From positions 62,001-126,000 of the forward strand of contig NZ_JAHDTI010000007.1 in assembly GCF_018531495.1 (NCBI RefSeq): a stretch of 64,000 bases of DNA, in the 5' to 3' direction. This document shows, one piece after another, positions 25,006-35,014 of the stretch (positions are counted from its first letter, which is position 1; the number at the start of each line of letters is the position of its first letter). The notes under the pieces were generated by a model, which was not told the origin of the DNA, ran no database searches, and saw nothing but the letters and a program-made list of their open reading frames with translations. The position numbers and the translations under genes were made by a program. This stretch comes from Nonomuraea sediminis. GTDB lineage: Bacteria > Actinomycetota > Actinomycetes > Streptosporangiales > Streptosporangiaceae.

Positions 25006-26937
25006 ATGAAAGTGTTAGCTGCCCTGCTCGGCTCCTCCCTCCTTGCCGCTGCGGCCCTCACCCCCGCGCACGCCGCCACTGGCGGCCCGCTCGTCGTCGT
25101 CAATCCGGGCTTCGAGAAGGGCACGGAAGGCTGGACGTTCACGCCAGGCACGGGCGTGGCCACCAACTACCCGCACGGCGGCGCCAAGCTCATCTACCTC
25201 GACGCGGGACCTGGCAAGAGCGTCAGCCAGACGATCACGGTCCCCACGACAGGGAGCTACTCGATCTCGGCGTGGATCGCCACCGGCGGCGCGGGTGGCA
25301 CGTTCGGCCTCCGGCGCAACGGCGCCGACGTGGGCACGGTGACGCTGCCCGCCCGCGACATCTACAGCCGCTACACCGTCTCCAACCTCAGCCTCACCGA
25401 GGGCGACACCCTCGAGATCGCCTTCGGGTCGGGCTCCGGCTGGGTCAACGCCGACGACGTGATGATCTCGCCGGGAGCGCGCGCCAACCCGGTCGTCACC
25501 TCCTCCAACGCCAAGGTGGTCGAGCTGTTCGACTGGGCCAAGGCCAAGGCGGGGAGCTGGGTGCACCAGGACGGCGCCGTCGGCCCGATCAACATCGGCG
25601 CCAACCCGCCGGTCAACCCCGGCGAGGCCCCCTACACCCCCACCTACTGGGCCGGATACGCCCACCGCACCGCGTACTACTCGCGCGACTTCGCCCACCA
25701 GCTCGCCGGCGCCCACCTGCTGGGCTTCGACGAGGAGAACAGGAACATGCTCCGCTCCTTCGCCGCCTCGGCGACCCAGGAGCACAAGTACTACCCGGTC
25801 TGGGCGATCAACTTCGACGCCAGGACCTGGCACACCATCGACTACAAGTCGCCCACGAACTTCGTCCGCGAGGTCCCCGCCACCTTCGAGCTGGTGGAGA
25901 AGTCCGACGAGGCCTTCCGCTGGACGGGCGACCGTACCTATGTCGACGACCCGGCCTTCTGGGACTACTACACGCACGAGACCGGCGACTTCATCAGCCT
26001 GCACGACGGGGCCAAGCCCAACGGGGTCGCCGAGGGCACGGGCAGGGGCATCTTCCAGGGCGTGGCCAGCTACAACGAGGTCAGCGGGGAGCCGCTGGCC
26101 GAGGCGGGCGACGGGATCAGCGCCCAGTACCAGGCCTACCGCGCGCTCGCCGACATGGCGCTGGACAAGCACGAGGTACGGCTGTCGCGCGACATCGCCG
26201 ACAAGGCCCGCGACCTCAAGCGGTACTTCAACCAGGAATGGAGTGTGAAGCCGGGAACCACCGACTTCGTGCGCGCCTACACCGTCGATGGCACCCCGCT
26301 GACCGGCTTCGGCAAGGAGAACAGCTGGTTCATGCCGATGAAGGGCATCATCGACGCCGGCCCGCGCAACGACGCCTACCTCGACTTCATCGACACCCAG
26401 GCCTCAGGCCCCGGCAAGCCGAGCAACATCGAGGCGATCACCTACCTGCCCGACACGTTCTTCCGCCACAACCGCGCCGACACGGCGTGGAAGTGGATGC
26501 GGTACGTCTACGACCAGCGTGAGGTCAAGCACGTCAGCAACCGCCAGGGACTCAACGGTGACTACCCAGAGGTGCCGTTCACGCTGGTCAGCCAGACGGT
26601 CGAGGGCCTGATGGGCATCCAGCCCGACGCGCCCCGCCGGACGGTCGCCACCCAGTCGCGCCTGCCCGCCGACATCGGCTGGCTGCAGGTGGCGGACGTC
26701 CCGGTGGGCGGCGGCACGGTCACCGTACGGCATGACGGGCAGAGCGCCACCACCTTCACCAACGGCGCGGACGGCCTGCTCTTCTGGGAGGCCCGGTTCC
26801 TGGGCGAGCACCGGTGGCTCGAGGTCAACGGACACCGCATGCCCGGCATGTCCCGCGACATCGACGGTGTCCGCTACACGGTCGCGGTCGTGCCGGTCCG
26901 CGGCCACCAGACCGCGACGGCCAGGATCCTCGGCTAG
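25006..26937 (+). CDS. Large secreted protein: jelly-roll carbohydrate-binding domain plus helical-toroid probable glycosidase domain
   Basis: A 643-residue exported protein with a clear signal peptide (MKVLAALLGSSLLAAAAL, cleavage near AHA-AT). Residues about 28-155 look like a CBM4/9-type jelly roll (VVNPGFEKGTEGWTF, GSGSGWVNADDVMIS). Residues about 165-560 are Trp/Tyr-rich helical sequence with HETGDFISLHDGAK, GKENSWFMPMKGIID and HNRADTAWKWMRYVYD, resembling (alpha/alpha)6 glycosidases or lyases. The last 80 residues are beta-rich. I cannot place it in a numbered family. It follows the GH36/LacI operon after 70 bases, suggesting it degrades an extracellular polysaccharide feeding that importer. 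Confidence 0.72.
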   Translation: MKVLAALLGSSLLAAAALTPAHAATGGPLVVVNPGFEKGTEGWTFTPGTGVATNYPHGGAKLIYLDAGPGKSVSQTITVPTTGSYSISAWIATGGAGGTFGLRRNGADVGTVTLPARDIYSRYTVSNLSLTEGDTLEIAFGSGSGWVNADDVMISPGARANPVVTSSNAKVVELFDWAKAKAGSWVHQDGAVGPINIGANPPVNPGEAPYTPTYWAGYAHRTAYYSRDFAHQLAGAHLLGFDEENRNMLRSFAASATQEHKYYPVWAINFDARTWHTIDYKSPTNFVREVPATFELVEKSDEAFRWTGDRTYVDDPAFWDYYTHETGDFISLHDGAKPNGVAEGTGRGIFQGVASYNEVSGEPLAEAGDGISAQYQAYRALADMALDKHEVRLSRDIADKARDLKRYFNQEWSVKPGTTDFVRAYTVDGTPLTGFGKENSWFMPMKGIIDAGPRNDAYLDFIDTQASGPGKPSNIEAITYLPDTFFRHNRADTAWKWMRYVYDQREVKHVSNRQGLNGDYPEVPFTLVSQTVEGLMGIQPDAPRRTVATQSRLPADIGWLQVADVPVGGGTVTVRHDGQSATTFTNGADGLLFWEARFLGEHRWLEVNGHRMPGMSRDIDGVRYTVAVVPVRGHQTATARILG

Positions 26938-26947
26938 CCCGCCCCGC

Positions 26948-26971
26948 GGCCCCCGGAGGTCTCCGGGGGCC
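26948..26971. terminator. Bidirectional-type hairpin between convergent genes
   Basis: A 10-bp perfect stem (GGCCCCCGGA / TCCGGGGGCC) with 4-base loop lies 10 bases after the secreted-protein stop and 9 bases after the end of the convergent DUF6131 gene. Confidence 0.75.
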
Positions 26972-26980
26972 GTGATGATC

Positions 26981-27136
26981 TCAGAACCAGTACCGCCGCC
27001 CGAAGGCCGGACGCCCGACCGAGCCCATCACGAGGAACACGAGTCCGACGATCAGGATGACGACTCCGATGGTGTACAGGATCGACAGCCCGGTGAGCCA
27101 TCCCAACAGCAGCAGGATCAGACCAAGGATGATCAT
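26981..27136 (-). CDS. Small hydrophobic membrane protein, DUF6131-like (51 aa)
   Basis: A 51-residue protein: MIILGLILLLLGWLTG, then a second hydrophobic stretch (IGVVILIVGLVFLVMGSVG) and a basic, aromatic tail GRRYWF. It matches the short two-span DUF6131 pattern common in actinomycetes. The ATG has an AAGGGGGAG ribosome site 4-5 bases upstream, favouring it over a start 30 bases further up. Function unknown; similar proteins are often stress-linked, but nothing here shows that. Confidence 0.7.
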   Translation of the reverse strand: MIILGLILLLLGWLTGLSILYTIGVVILIVGLVFLVMGSVGRPAFGRRYWF

Positions 27137-27207
27137 GACTCCCCCTTGGGTCCAGCTTGTCGCCACGCGGTCGCGCGGCCCACTCCCACTGCCCTGACCT
27201 GCGACGT

Positions 27208-28239
27208 CTAATCATGCTCCGGAAGCGCCGAGGCGCGGACGTGGAAGACGGCCCGGAACAACCGGCCGTCGGATCGTGCCGGCCTGCCCTCGATGAGGTC
27301 GACGAGCATGTCCACCGCCGCCTCCGCGGTCTCCGCGGGCAGGAAGCTGAGCGTGGACACCGGGGGCTCGGTGAAGGGGGCCGTGGGCTCCTCCGTGGCG
27401 CACACGAGCAGGAGGTCGTCGGGCACTGACCGGCCCTGCTTCCTGATCATGTCGAGCAGCAGCGGCGGGCTGACCTCCACCAGCACGAAGAGCGCGTCCG
27501 GCGGATCGGGGTCGCCGAGCACGGTCTCCACGGCTTGGAGCACCTTGGCAAGCCCGGGGCTGTTCAAGCAGGTGATGAGCGGTTCCTGCCCGCGCTCCTG
27601 GCACCACTGCCGGTAGGTGGCGACCGAATCCTGGTGGTAGCTGGCGGTCCCCGCGGCCGCGATGGCGCCGACGCGCCGGGCGCCCACGGCGGCCAGGTGG
27701 TCGAGCACCTCGCGGATGGCGCGTCCGTAGTCGAAGTCGATCCACGGCGACCCGGTGCCGGCCAGCGCTCTCCTGTCCGAGACGACGGGCACCCCCGCCG
27801 CCAGGAAGTCGGCGACCACCTTGTCGTCCTCGATCGGATCGACCACGAACACGCCGTCAAGTGGCAGGTCGAGCCAGGAGTCGTTGGGCCCCGTGGTCGG
27901 CAGCAGGACCACGCCGTAGCCGTGGGTCATGGCCGCCCGCGACGCGGCCGACGAGAGTTGGGCGAAGTAGGCGAGGTCCGCGTAGGCCCACGGCGTCTCG
28001 ACGTACTCCCGCGCCGCCAGGCCGAGCAGCCGGGTGCGCCCCGCGCGCAGCAGCCGGGCGGTGGCGTTGGGCCGGTATCCCAGCCTGCGCGCCACCTCGC
28101 GGACGTGGTCGCGCGTCGCCTCCGGCAGGCGCCCCGATCCGTTCAGCGCGTCGGACACGGTGGTCTTGGACACCCCTGCCGCGCGCGCGACGTCGACGAG
28201 GCGGACCCGTCCCTCGGCGCTACGGTCTGGCTGGTTCAT
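27208..28239 (-). CDS. LacI-family transcriptional regulator of the Opp-amidase operon
   Basis: A 343-residue LacI protein. The helix-turn-helix is LVDVARAAGVSKTTVSDALN, with GRLPEATRDHVREVARRLGY leading into the hinge. The ligand domain (about 70-340) includes VDPIEDDKVVADFLAAGVPVVSD-type and FDYGRAIREVLDHL segments. It faces the Opp-type operon across 160 bases that contain direct repeats and a palindrome. A LacI repressor for a peptide-type importer is less usual; the effector may be a glycosylated or amide compound. Confidence 0.9.
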   Translation of the reverse strand: MNQPDRSAEGRVRLVDVARAAGVSKTTVSDALNGSGRLPEATRDHVREVARRLGYRPNATARLLRAGRTRLLGLAAREYVETPWAYADLAYFAQLSSAASRAAMTHGYGVVLLPTTGPNDSWLDLPLDGVFVVDPIEDDKVVADFLAAGVPVVSDRRALAGTGSPWIDFDYGRAIREVLDHLAAVGARRVGAIAAAGTASYHQDSVATYRQWCQERGQEPLITCLNSPGLAKVLQAVETVLGDPDPPDALFVLVEVSPPLLLDMIRKQGRSVPDDLLLVCATEEPTAPFTEPPVSTLSFLPAETAEAAVDMLVDLIEGRPARSDGRLFRAVFHVRASALPEHD

Positions 28240-28298
28240 GGGCGCGATCCTGCCACCATGTCAAACATCTCGCCACCCTACCCTGACCGTTGCAGAAT

Positions 28299-28335
28299 CG
28301 TTCCTTCACTTCCTTGTGCAGGAACGTTCCTTCAC
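28299..28335. promoter_or_regulatory. Tandem operator-like repeats before the Opp-type operon
   Basis: The 11-mer CGTTCCTTCAC occurs at 28299-28309 and again at 28325-28335, 26 bases apart. The second copy is part of the perfect palindrome GGAACGTTCC (28321-28330); the first has the near-palindrome GAATCGTTCC. They sit midway between the divergent LacI and the first importer gene, suggesting paired LacI binding. Confidence 0.6.
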
Positions 28336-28399
28336 CAATACTCATGGCACCTCGCCGCGCCAACGGTCGCGGCCCTCCCTCATTGGAAAGAGGTGTCCG

Positions 28400-30028
28400 A
28401 TGCGCATCGCCCGTCTCGCCGCCGCCGCGACGATGACCGCGCTCACGGTCGCAGCGTGCGGAGGGGGAGCATCTCCGCGCGCCACCGGCGCCCAGGGACC
28501 CGCCTTCACGCTCACCAAGGACACGCCCGCGGCCAAGGGGCCGGTCGACACGGTGACCTGGGCCCTGTACGCCGAACCCCAGTCGCTCGACTACGCCTAC
28601 GCCTTCGACTACCCGCCCAACACGGTCCTGGCCAACGTGTGCGAGCAGCTCATGCGCGTCACGCCCGACATGCGGATGGAGCCGGGCCTGGCGAGCAAGG
28701 CGGATTCCCCCGATCCGAAACGCTGGGTCTACACGATCCGCGACGGGGTTCGCTTCCACGACGGCACCACGCTGACGGCCGACGACGTCGTGGCGAGCAT
28801 GCGCCGCCACCTGGATCCCAAGGTCGGCTCCTACTGGGTCTCCGCCTACGAGAACGTCGCCTCGGTGGAGAAGACCGGGCCGATGGAGGTGACCGTCCAC
28901 CTGAAGAAGCCCGACCACCTCTTCAACGAGGAGATGGGCACCTCGGCGGGCACCATCGAGAGCGCCAAGACCCTGGCCGCCGAGGGCACCAGGTACGGCA
29001 CCCCGGACGCCGGCGTCAACTGCACGGGACCGTACTCCATGGAAAGCTGGTCGAAGGGCCAGGCCATCACGCTGAAGCGGTTCGACCAGTACTGGGACCC
29101 GAAGCTCAAGGCCCAGGCGGGCACGGTCAAGAACGTCTTCATCTCCGACCCCGCGGCCCGCGTCAACGCGCTGCTGTCCGGCGAGGCCGACGGCAGCTAC
29201 CTGGTGCCGACCAGCGGCTTCGCCCGCCTGGCGGCCGCGCAGAGCGGCAAGCTCTACTTCGGCCCCAACACCGCGGCCACCAGCCTGATCCCGGTCAACC
29301 TCAAGGGCACCCTCGGCGACCCGCGGCTGCGCAAGGCCCTGGCGATGGCGCTGGACCGCAAGTCGATCCTCAAGGCCAGCGTCGCCGGCATCGCCACGCC
29401 CGCCAAGGCGCCGGCGGCCCTGGGCGCCTGGGGCATCGCCCCCGAGGCCGCCAAGGGCTACTACGCCAACCTGCCCGACCTGCCCTACGACCTGGAAGGC
29501 GCCAAGAAGCTGGTCCAGGAGGCCGGCGGGACCGGCAAGAAGATCGTGATCGCCACCAGCACGCTCGCCCCCGACATCGGCATCATCGCCAACGCGGTCC
29601 AGGCCGCGGGCCAGTCGATCGGCCTGCAGGTCGAGCAGAAGGCCGTCGCGCCCGACGCCTACACCGCGCTGTTCTCCGACCCCAAGGCCCGGGCCGGCAT
29701 CGACCTGGTCATGACCATCTGGTACGACTCCACCCCCGACCCGCTGGAGTTCTACGGCATCCTGCGCACCGGCAACTTCTCCAACTACGGCGGCTACTCC
29801 AACCCCGAGTACGACAAGCTCGTCGACGAGGCCAACGCCCAGGCCGACCCGGCAGCCCGCGCCGCCACCGTCGCCAAGCTGCAGGAGATCGCGGTGCGCG
29901 ACATGGTGTGGATCCCGCTGTACGAGACGCCGCACAACATGTTCCTCAACAAGCGGCTCACCGGCGCCCCCACCAGCATCGCCCAGCTGGTCTATCCCTG
30001 GGCCGCACCACTGGGGTCGGCGGGATGA
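28400..30028 (+). CDS. Oligopeptide/dipeptide-type ABC transporter substrate-binding lipoprotein
   Basis: A 542-residue extracellular family 5 binding protein. The signal peptide ends LTVAAC (lipidated Cys around residue 20). Landmarks: EPQSLDYAYAFDYPPN, YTIRDGVRFHDGTTLTADDV, GTGPYSMESW-like CTGPYSMESWSKGQAITLKR, and DPLEFYGILRTGNFSNYGG. The ATG follows a GAAAGAGG site. It is the first gene of a seven-gene coupled operon; its stop overlaps the permease (ATGA). Family members bind peptides, nickel, glycosides or amides. The amidase and amidohydrolase downstream suggest an amide-containing ligand. Confidence 0.9.
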   Translation: MRIARLAAAATMTALTVAACGGGASPRATGAQGPAFTLTKDTPAAKGPVDTVTWALYAEPQSLDYAYAFDYPPNTVLANVCEQLMRVTPDMRMEPGLASKADSPDPKRWVYTIRDGVRFHDGTTLTADDVVASMRRHLDPKVGSYWVSAYENVASVEKTGPMEVTVHLKKPDHLFNEEMGTSAGTIESAKTLAAEGTRYGTPDAGVNCTGPYSMESWSKGQAITLKRFDQYWDPKLKAQAGTVKNVFISDPAARVNALLSGEADGSYLVPTSGFARLAAAQSGKLYFGPNTAATSLIPVNLKGTLGDPRLRKALAMALDRKSILKASVAGIATPAKAPAALGAWGIAPEAAKGYYANLPDLPYDLEGAKKLVQEAGGTGKKIVIATSTLAPDIGIIANAVQAAGQSIGLQVEQKAVAPDAYTALFSDPKARAGIDLVMTIWYDSTPDPLEFYGILRTGNFSNYGGYSNPEYDKLVDEANAQADPAARAATVAKLQEIAVRDMVWIPLYETPHNMFLNKRLTGAPTSIAQLVYPWAAPLGSAG

Positions 30029-30975
30029 TCCGCTTCCTGGTACGGCGGGCGGCCGGACTGGTCGCCACGCTGGCCGCCGCGTCGTTCGCCGTGTTCGCCT
30101 CCGTCTACCTGGCCCCAGGCGATCCCGCGTCCTTCCTCACGCAGGGCCGCTCGGCCTCGCCTGCGGCGCTGGCAGCGATCAGGGCCCAGTACCACCTGGA
30201 CGACCCGTTCCTGGTCCAGTACTTCAAATGGGTCGGCGGCGCCCTCACCGGGGACTTCGGCCGCTCGGTGCAGTTCCGCCAGGACGTGCTCGGGCTGATC
30301 CTGGCCAGGATGCCCACGACGCTCTTCCTCGTCGGGTACGCGGGGCTGCTCATCGTGGTCGCGGGCCTGATCCTCGGCGCGCTGGCCGCGCTGCGGCCTG
30401 GACCGGTGGACCGGATCGTCCTCATCGGCACCGGCGTCGCCACGGCCACCCCGTCGTTCGTGGCCGCCATCGGGCTGATCTCGCTGTTCTCCGTCCAGCT
30501 CGGCTGGTTCCCCGCCTTCGGCAACGGGGAGGGGCTCGGCGACCGGGTCTGGCATCTGACGCTGCCCGCCGCGGCGCTCGCGCTGACCTTCGCCGGGTTG
30601 CTCGCCAGGGTGACGCGCGCCTCGATGCTGGAGGAGCTGGGCAGGGACCACGTGGAGGTCGCCCGTTCGCGCGGCGTGGCGGAGCGGGCGGTGATCCAGC
30701 GGCACGTGCTGCGCAACTCGCTCGGCCCGATCAGCACCGTCACCGGCACGGTGGTGGCCGGCCTGCTGGTCGCCACCTCGATCGTCGAGACGGCCTTCGG
30801 CCTGTCCGGGGTCGGGCAGCTGCTGGTCAGCTCGGTCACCGTCAAGGACTTCCCCGTCGTGCAGGCGACCACGGTCCTCATCGTGGTGGCCTTCACCTTG
30901 TCCAACCTGCTGGTCGACCTGGTGCAGCCGTTCATCGACCCGCGCCTGTCCCACGTCGGGAGGACCGCCTCATGA
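30025..30975 (+). CDS. ABC transporter permease, DppB/OppB type
   Basis: A 316-residue permease. The N-terminus (IRFLVRRAAGLVATLAAASF) and YLAPGDPA are OppB hallmarks. The EAA-like loop is EVARSRGVAERAVIQRHVLRN, read here in pieces as VEVARSRGVAER and HVLRNSLGP. Six membrane spans. It overlaps both neighbours by 4 bases. It pairs with the OppC-type protein. Confidence 0.92.
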   Translation: MIRFLVRRAAGLVATLAAASFAVFASVYLAPGDPASFLTQGRSASPAALAAIRAQYHLDDPFLVQYFKWVGGALTGDFGRSVQFRQDVLGLILARMPTTLFLVGYAGLLIVVAGLILGALAALRPGPVDRIVLIGTGVATATPSFVAAIGLISLFSVQLGWFPAFGNGEGLGDRVWHLTLPAAALALTFAGLLARVTRASMLEELGRDHVEVARSRGVAERAVIQRHVLRNSLGPISTVTGTVVAGLLVATSIVETAFGLSGVGQLLVSSVTVKDFPVVQATTVLIVVAFTLSNLLVDLVQPFIDPRLSHVGRTAS

Positions 30976-31823
30976 CCGTGAGCACCACCGCCGGCCTCCA
31001 TCGCCGCTTCCTGCTCAAGGCCGACAAGCTGCTCGTGGCCGCCGTCGCCCTGCTGATCGTGCTGGTGTTCGCCGCGCTGCTGGCGCCGGTGATCGCCCCG
31101 CACGACCCCCTCGCGATCGACTTCGCGTCCGCGCTGAGCGGACCGAGCGCCGACCACCCCCTGGGAGCCGACCAGTCAGGCAGGGACATCCTGTCCCGGC
31201 TGATCTACGGCGCCCGCGCAGGACTGCTCGGCCCGCTGCTCGTGGTCACCCTGTCGACGCTGGTGGGCACCCTGCTCGGGGTCGCGGCCGGCTGGATCGG
31301 CGGGATCACCGACTCGGTCCTGTCACGCGCCATGGACCTCGTCTTCGCCTTCCCCGCGCTGCTGCTGGCGATCATCCTGGTCGCGGTGTTCGGGCCCGGC
31401 CTCGTCGCCCCCGTGGTCGCGATGAGCCTGGCCTACGCCCCCTACGTCGGCCGGCTGGCCCGCAGCGTGACCATCAGGGAGATGTCCAGGCCCTACGTCC
31501 AGGCCTACCGCGTGCAGGGCTGGTCCGGCTGGGTGATCTGCGTCAAGCACCTGGTGCCCAACGTCCTCCCGCTCATCCTGGCGCAGTCGGCGATCAACTT
31601 CGGGTACGCGCTCATGGACCTGGCCGCCCTGTCCTTCCTCGGGTTCGGCACCCAGCCGCCCACCCCCGACTGGGGCACGATGATCAACGAAGGGGCTTCC
31701 GCCATGCTCCAGGGCGCCATGCTTCCCGCGCTCGCCCCCGGCGCCGCCGTGGTGATCACGGTGGTCGCCTTCAGCGTCGTCGGCGAGGGCATCGCCGACA
31801 AGGTCGCCGTGAGGGAGCGCTGA
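30972..31823 (+). CDS. ABC transporter permease, DppC/OppC type
   Basis: A 283-residue permease. DHPLGADQSGRDILSRLIYG is the classic OppC motif, and the EAA loop corresponds to YVQAYRVQGWSGWVICVKHL. LSFLGFGTQPPTPDWGTMI near the end is also diagnostic. Start ATG overlaps the OppB stop; its stop shares a base with the next ATG (TGATG). Confidence 0.92.
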   Translation: MTVSTTAGLHRRFLLKADKLLVAAVALLIVLVFAALLAPVIAPHDPLAIDFASALSGPSADHPLGADQSGRDILSRLIYGARAGLLGPLLVVTLSTLVGTLLGVAAGWIGGITDSVLSRAMDLVFAFPALLLAIILVAVFGPGLVAPVVAMSLAYAPYVGRLARSVTIREMSRPYVQAYRVQGWSGWVICVKHLVPNVLPLILAQSAINFGYALMDLAALSFLGFGTQPPTPDWGTMINEGASAMLQGAMLPALAPGAAVVITVVAFSVVGEGIADKVAVRER

Positions 31824-32783
31824 TGGCAACCACTCTGCTGGAGATCGAGGACCTGTCCGTACGGCTGCCGCAGGACCAGGCCGCCAGGCCCATCCTCGAC
31901 GCCGTGTCGCTGCGGGTCGCCCCGGGCGAGTCCGTCGGGCTCGTCGGCGAGTCGGGCTCGGGGAAGTCCGTCACCTGCAGGAGCGTTCTCGGCCTGCTCC
32001 CCGGGCAGGCGGCCGCCACCGGCCGGGTGCTGCTCGACGGGGACGACGTGCTGTCCCTGCCGGGCGCCCGGCTCCGCGCGCTGCGCCGCAAGCGGGTCGC
32101 GATGATCTTCCAGGATCCGCGGGCCTCCATCAACCCGGTGCGCAGGATCGGCGACTTCGTCACCGAAGGGCTGCGGGCGGGCGGCCTGCCGTACAAGCAG
32201 GCTCTGGAGCGGGCCGTGGAGCTGCTCGAGGCGGTCGGCATCCGCGACCCGCGGGCCGCCGTCCGCCGGTATCCGCACGAGTTCTCCGGCGGCATGCTCC
32301 AGCGGGTGATGATCGCCGGAGCGCTGGCCTGCGAGCCTGACCTGCTGCTGGCCGACGAGCCGACGACGGCGCTCGACGTCACCACGCAGGCCGAGGTGAT
32401 CTCCATCCTGGCACGGCTGCGGGCCGCGCGGGGGATGGGGATGCTGTTCGTCACGCACGACCTGGAGCTGGCCGCGGCGATCTGCGACCGCATCTACGTC
32501 ATGTACGCGGGCCGGATCGTCGAGGCGCAGGACACCGGTGAGCTGTTCGCGCGGCCGAGGCACCCCTACACCTCCGGGCTGCTGGCCGCCACACCCCGGC
32601 TGGAGTCCGACCAGCCCCCGCACGGGATCGCCGGACGCCCGCTGTCACTGGCCGAGGCGCCGGCAGGCTGCGCCTTCGCCGCGCGCTGCCCCCGCGCCAT
32701 CGAGCGGTGCGCGGACGGCACGCCCCCGCTGGAGCCCGTCGACCGAGCGCAAGTGGCGTGCTGGCGCGCACAGGAGGCCGTGC

Positions 32784-32791
<8 letters not shown>
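31823..32791 (+). CDS. ABC transporter ATP-binding protein, DppD/OppD type
   Basis: A 322-residue ATPase with Walker A GESGSGKS, Q-loop IFQDPRASINP, signature FSGGMLQR, Walker B LLLADEPTTALD and H-loop FVTHDLEL. The C-terminal peptide-transporter extension has HPYTSGLLAATP and the cysteine motif CAFAARCPRAIERC, which in relatives can hold an Fe-S cluster. Start by TGATG coupling; overlaps the next ATPase by 8 bases. Confidence 0.93.
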
Positions 32792-33595
<804 letters not shown>

Positions 33596-33599
<4 letters not shown>

Positions 33600-35014
33600 G
33601 TGACCTCGCCTACCTGTCCGCCACCGAGGCCCTGGAACTGTTCAAGGCCAGAAAGCTCTCGCCCGTCGAGCTGATGACCGCCGTCGTCGAACGGGCCGAG
33701 GCTGTCGAACCTCAGGTCAACGCCCTGAGCGAGCGCCTGTTCGACGAGGCGCTCGAGCAGGCCGCCCAGGCCGAGCACGCCTACCTGCACGGCACGCAGC
33801 GCCCGCTGGAAGGGCTGCCCGTGGCCGCCAAGGACGAGCAGCCCATCGCGGGCCGCCGCGCCTCGGACGGCTCGCTGGCCCTCGCCGACGACGTGGCCGA
33901 CACCACCCATCCGATCCTGGAACGCATCGTCGCCGCCGGCGGCATCATCCACGCGCGCACCACCACGCCCGAGTTCTGCTGTGCCGCGTTCACGCACTCG
34001 CGCCTGTGGGGGCTGACGCGCAACCCGTGGAACCTGGCCTACTCTCCCGGCGGCTCCTCCGGCGGGTCGGGAGCGGCCCTGGCCTCCGGTTCGGCGACGC
34101 TCGCCACCGGGTCCGACATCGGCGGGTCGATCCGCCTGCCCGCCTCGGCCACCGGCACCGTCGGTTACAAGCCGCCGTACGGGCGGGTGCCTGCCATGCC
34201 TCCCTACAACCTCGACCACTACTGCCACGACGGGCCGATGGCGCGCACCGTCGCCGACTGCGCGCTGCTCGAGAACGTGATCGTCGGGCCCGATCCGCGG
34301 GACGTGGTCTCGCTGCGGCCTGCCGTACGGATTCCCGAGCAGTTGGGAGACGTGCGCGGGCTGCGCATCGCCTACGCGCCCAACCTCGGCGACTGGGAGA
34401 TCGAACCCGACGTGGCCGCCAACACCCGGGCGGTCGCCGACGCGCTCGCCTCCGCGGGGGCGATCGTGGAGGAGGTGGAGCCGGGCCTGAGCAGGACGAC
34501 CGTCATGCGGGCCGCCTTGATCCACTTCGGCGGCATCTTCGGTCCCATGGTGGCGCGGGTGGCGGCCGAGCACGGCGATCTGCTCACGCCGTACGCGCTG
34601 GCCTTCGCCAAGGACTCGCACGCGGTGTTCGAGCGCGACGGGCTGCTGGCCGGGCTCGAGCTGGAGGCGCAGATCTACGAGGTGATCGGCGGCCTGCTCG
34701 ACCGCTTCGACGCGCTGATCTGCCCCACCAGCGGCACCGCGGCCCTGCCCGCGGGCGAGGACTTCGTCGAGCGCAAGCTGTCGATCAACGGCGTCGAGCT
34801 GGATCAGTACCTGGAGTACGCGCTGACGCCGGTCTTCAACATCGCCAGCCGCTGCCCCGTGCTCAACGTGCCCTCCGGACTGTCGTCCGCGGGCGTCCCG
34901 ACCGGCGTGCAGATCGTCGGCCGCACCTACGACGACGCGAAGGTCTTCCGCATCGGCTCCGCCGTCGAGCGCGTCCGCCCCTGGTCCGTCCGTCCCCTGG
35001 GAGAGCTGTCATGA
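33596..35014 (+). CDS. Amidase (amidase-signature family)
   Basis: A 472-residue amidase-signature enzyme. The Ser-cisSer-Lys triad is readable: Lys79 in PVAAKDE, the cis-Ser in SPGGSSGGSG (154/155) and nucleophile Ser178 in GSDIGGSIRLPAS. No signal peptide, so cytoplasmic. GTG start overlapping the ATPase stop and a 4-base overlap with the amidohydrolase place it within the import operon. It likely hydrolyses a carboxamide in the imported compound, releasing ammonia or an amine. It is not a GatA: no GatB/C neighbours. Confidence 0.9.
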
